Below, piece after piece: positions 5,704 through 5,809 of a stretch of DNA of 5,809 nt. Made by a program: the position numbers and the translations under genes. Below the pieces are notes generated by a model. That model saw only the letters and a program-made list of their open reading frames with translations, searched no databases and was not told the origin of the DNA. The DNA comes from Gemmatimonadota bacterium. GTDB taxonomy: Bacteria > Gemmatimonadota > Gemmatimonadetes > Longimicrobiales > RSA9. The stretch is taken from assembly GCA_019689775.1 (NCBI GenBank), contig JADGGV010000278.1, positions 1-5,809 on the forward strand, read 5' to 3'. The stretch's first letter is position 1, and every line of letters begins with the position of its first letter.

Positions 5704-5809
5704 ATGACATTGGCGGTCACGGAGTTACGGAAACGACTGGAGGAGCGCTACCCGGATGCGCTGCCGTTGCGGCATGGGACGGTGGCGGGGGTGTCGACGG
5801 GGGTGAGAG
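5704..5809 (+). CDS. Possible ImuA/RecA-like protein, N-terminus only (3' partial)
   Basis: Only 35 codons lie in the window; the frame is open to the end. The peptide begins MTLAVTELRKRLEERYP and continues DALPLRHGTVAGVSTGV. A helix ending in RYPDALPLR, a Gly/Val-rich strand and then STGV resembles the start of RecA-like ImuA proteins, where a 'TG(I/V)..LD' segment precedes the ATPase core. ImuA supports error-prone translesion synthesis with ImuB and DnaE2, usually under SOS control. This call is tentative because the ATPase motifs lie outside the window. The start is uncertain: GAGG (5697-5700) is only 3 nt before ATG 5704 but 9 nt before an in-frame TTG at 5710, and GTG 5692 and 5695 are also in frame. 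Its first codons (aca, ttg, tta, aaa, cga) are less GC-biased than in other genes here. A long structured leader precedes it. Confidence 0.5.
   Translation, partial: MTLAVTELRKRLEERYPDALPLRHGTVAGVSTGVR

Overview
The window is very GC-rich and densely coded, with strong G/C preference at third codon positions. It carries an NtrC-type regulator, a sensor kinase, an outer-surface lipoprotein peptidase of the M49 (dipeptidyl peptidase III-like) type, a stand-alone TonB plug-like protein, a DUF3592 membrane protein and the start of what may be an ImuA/RecA-like gene. This mix suggests an environmental Gram-negative, most likely Gemmatimonadota or a related phylum. That placement comes from protein style only; no rRNA or marker gene is present.

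Layout. At 1-1116 (+) is a sigma-54-type response regulator that has lost most of its receiver domain at the window edge. Its stop overlaps the start of a membrane histidine kinase (1113-2225, +) by four bases (GTGA), so the two form a translationally coupled two-component pair. A 24-bp gap holding a small GC dyad separates the kinase from a convergent pair on the minus strand. Read in their own direction, these are an M49-like zinc peptidase lipoprotein (4591 to 2837) and, 14 bp downstream, a 190-residue protein ending in a TonB plug-like module with no barrel (2822 to 2250). A 142-bp divergent intergenic region leads to a DUF3592 two-helix membrane protein (4734-5273, +). That gene has no visible Shine-Dalgarno sequence and may be translated from a leaderless mRNA.

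The last part (5274-5703) has no convincing gene but is rich in structure. It holds a nested hairpin built from degenerate purine/pyrimidine hexamers, a second GC hairpin, a long imperfect inverted repeat (14-nt arms, 13 pairable), a candidate sigma-54 -24/-12 element, an 11-bp-period direct repeat, and a leader hairpin just before a partial gene at 5704. That gene encodes an N-terminus resembling ImuA/RecA-like proteins (tentative).

How the parts may work together. The kinase should phosphorylate the regulator, which would then activate sigma-54 promoters. The only sigma-54-like element I found in the intergenic DNA is in front of the 5704 gene, with an inverted repeat just upstream where an enhancer-binding protein could sit. 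This link is inference. The same bases can also be read as a sigma-70 promoter with a repressor-type direct repeat in its spacer. The peptidase and plug-like protein look like an envelope pair. I saw no tRNA, rRNA, CRISPR array, transposase or insertion sequence.
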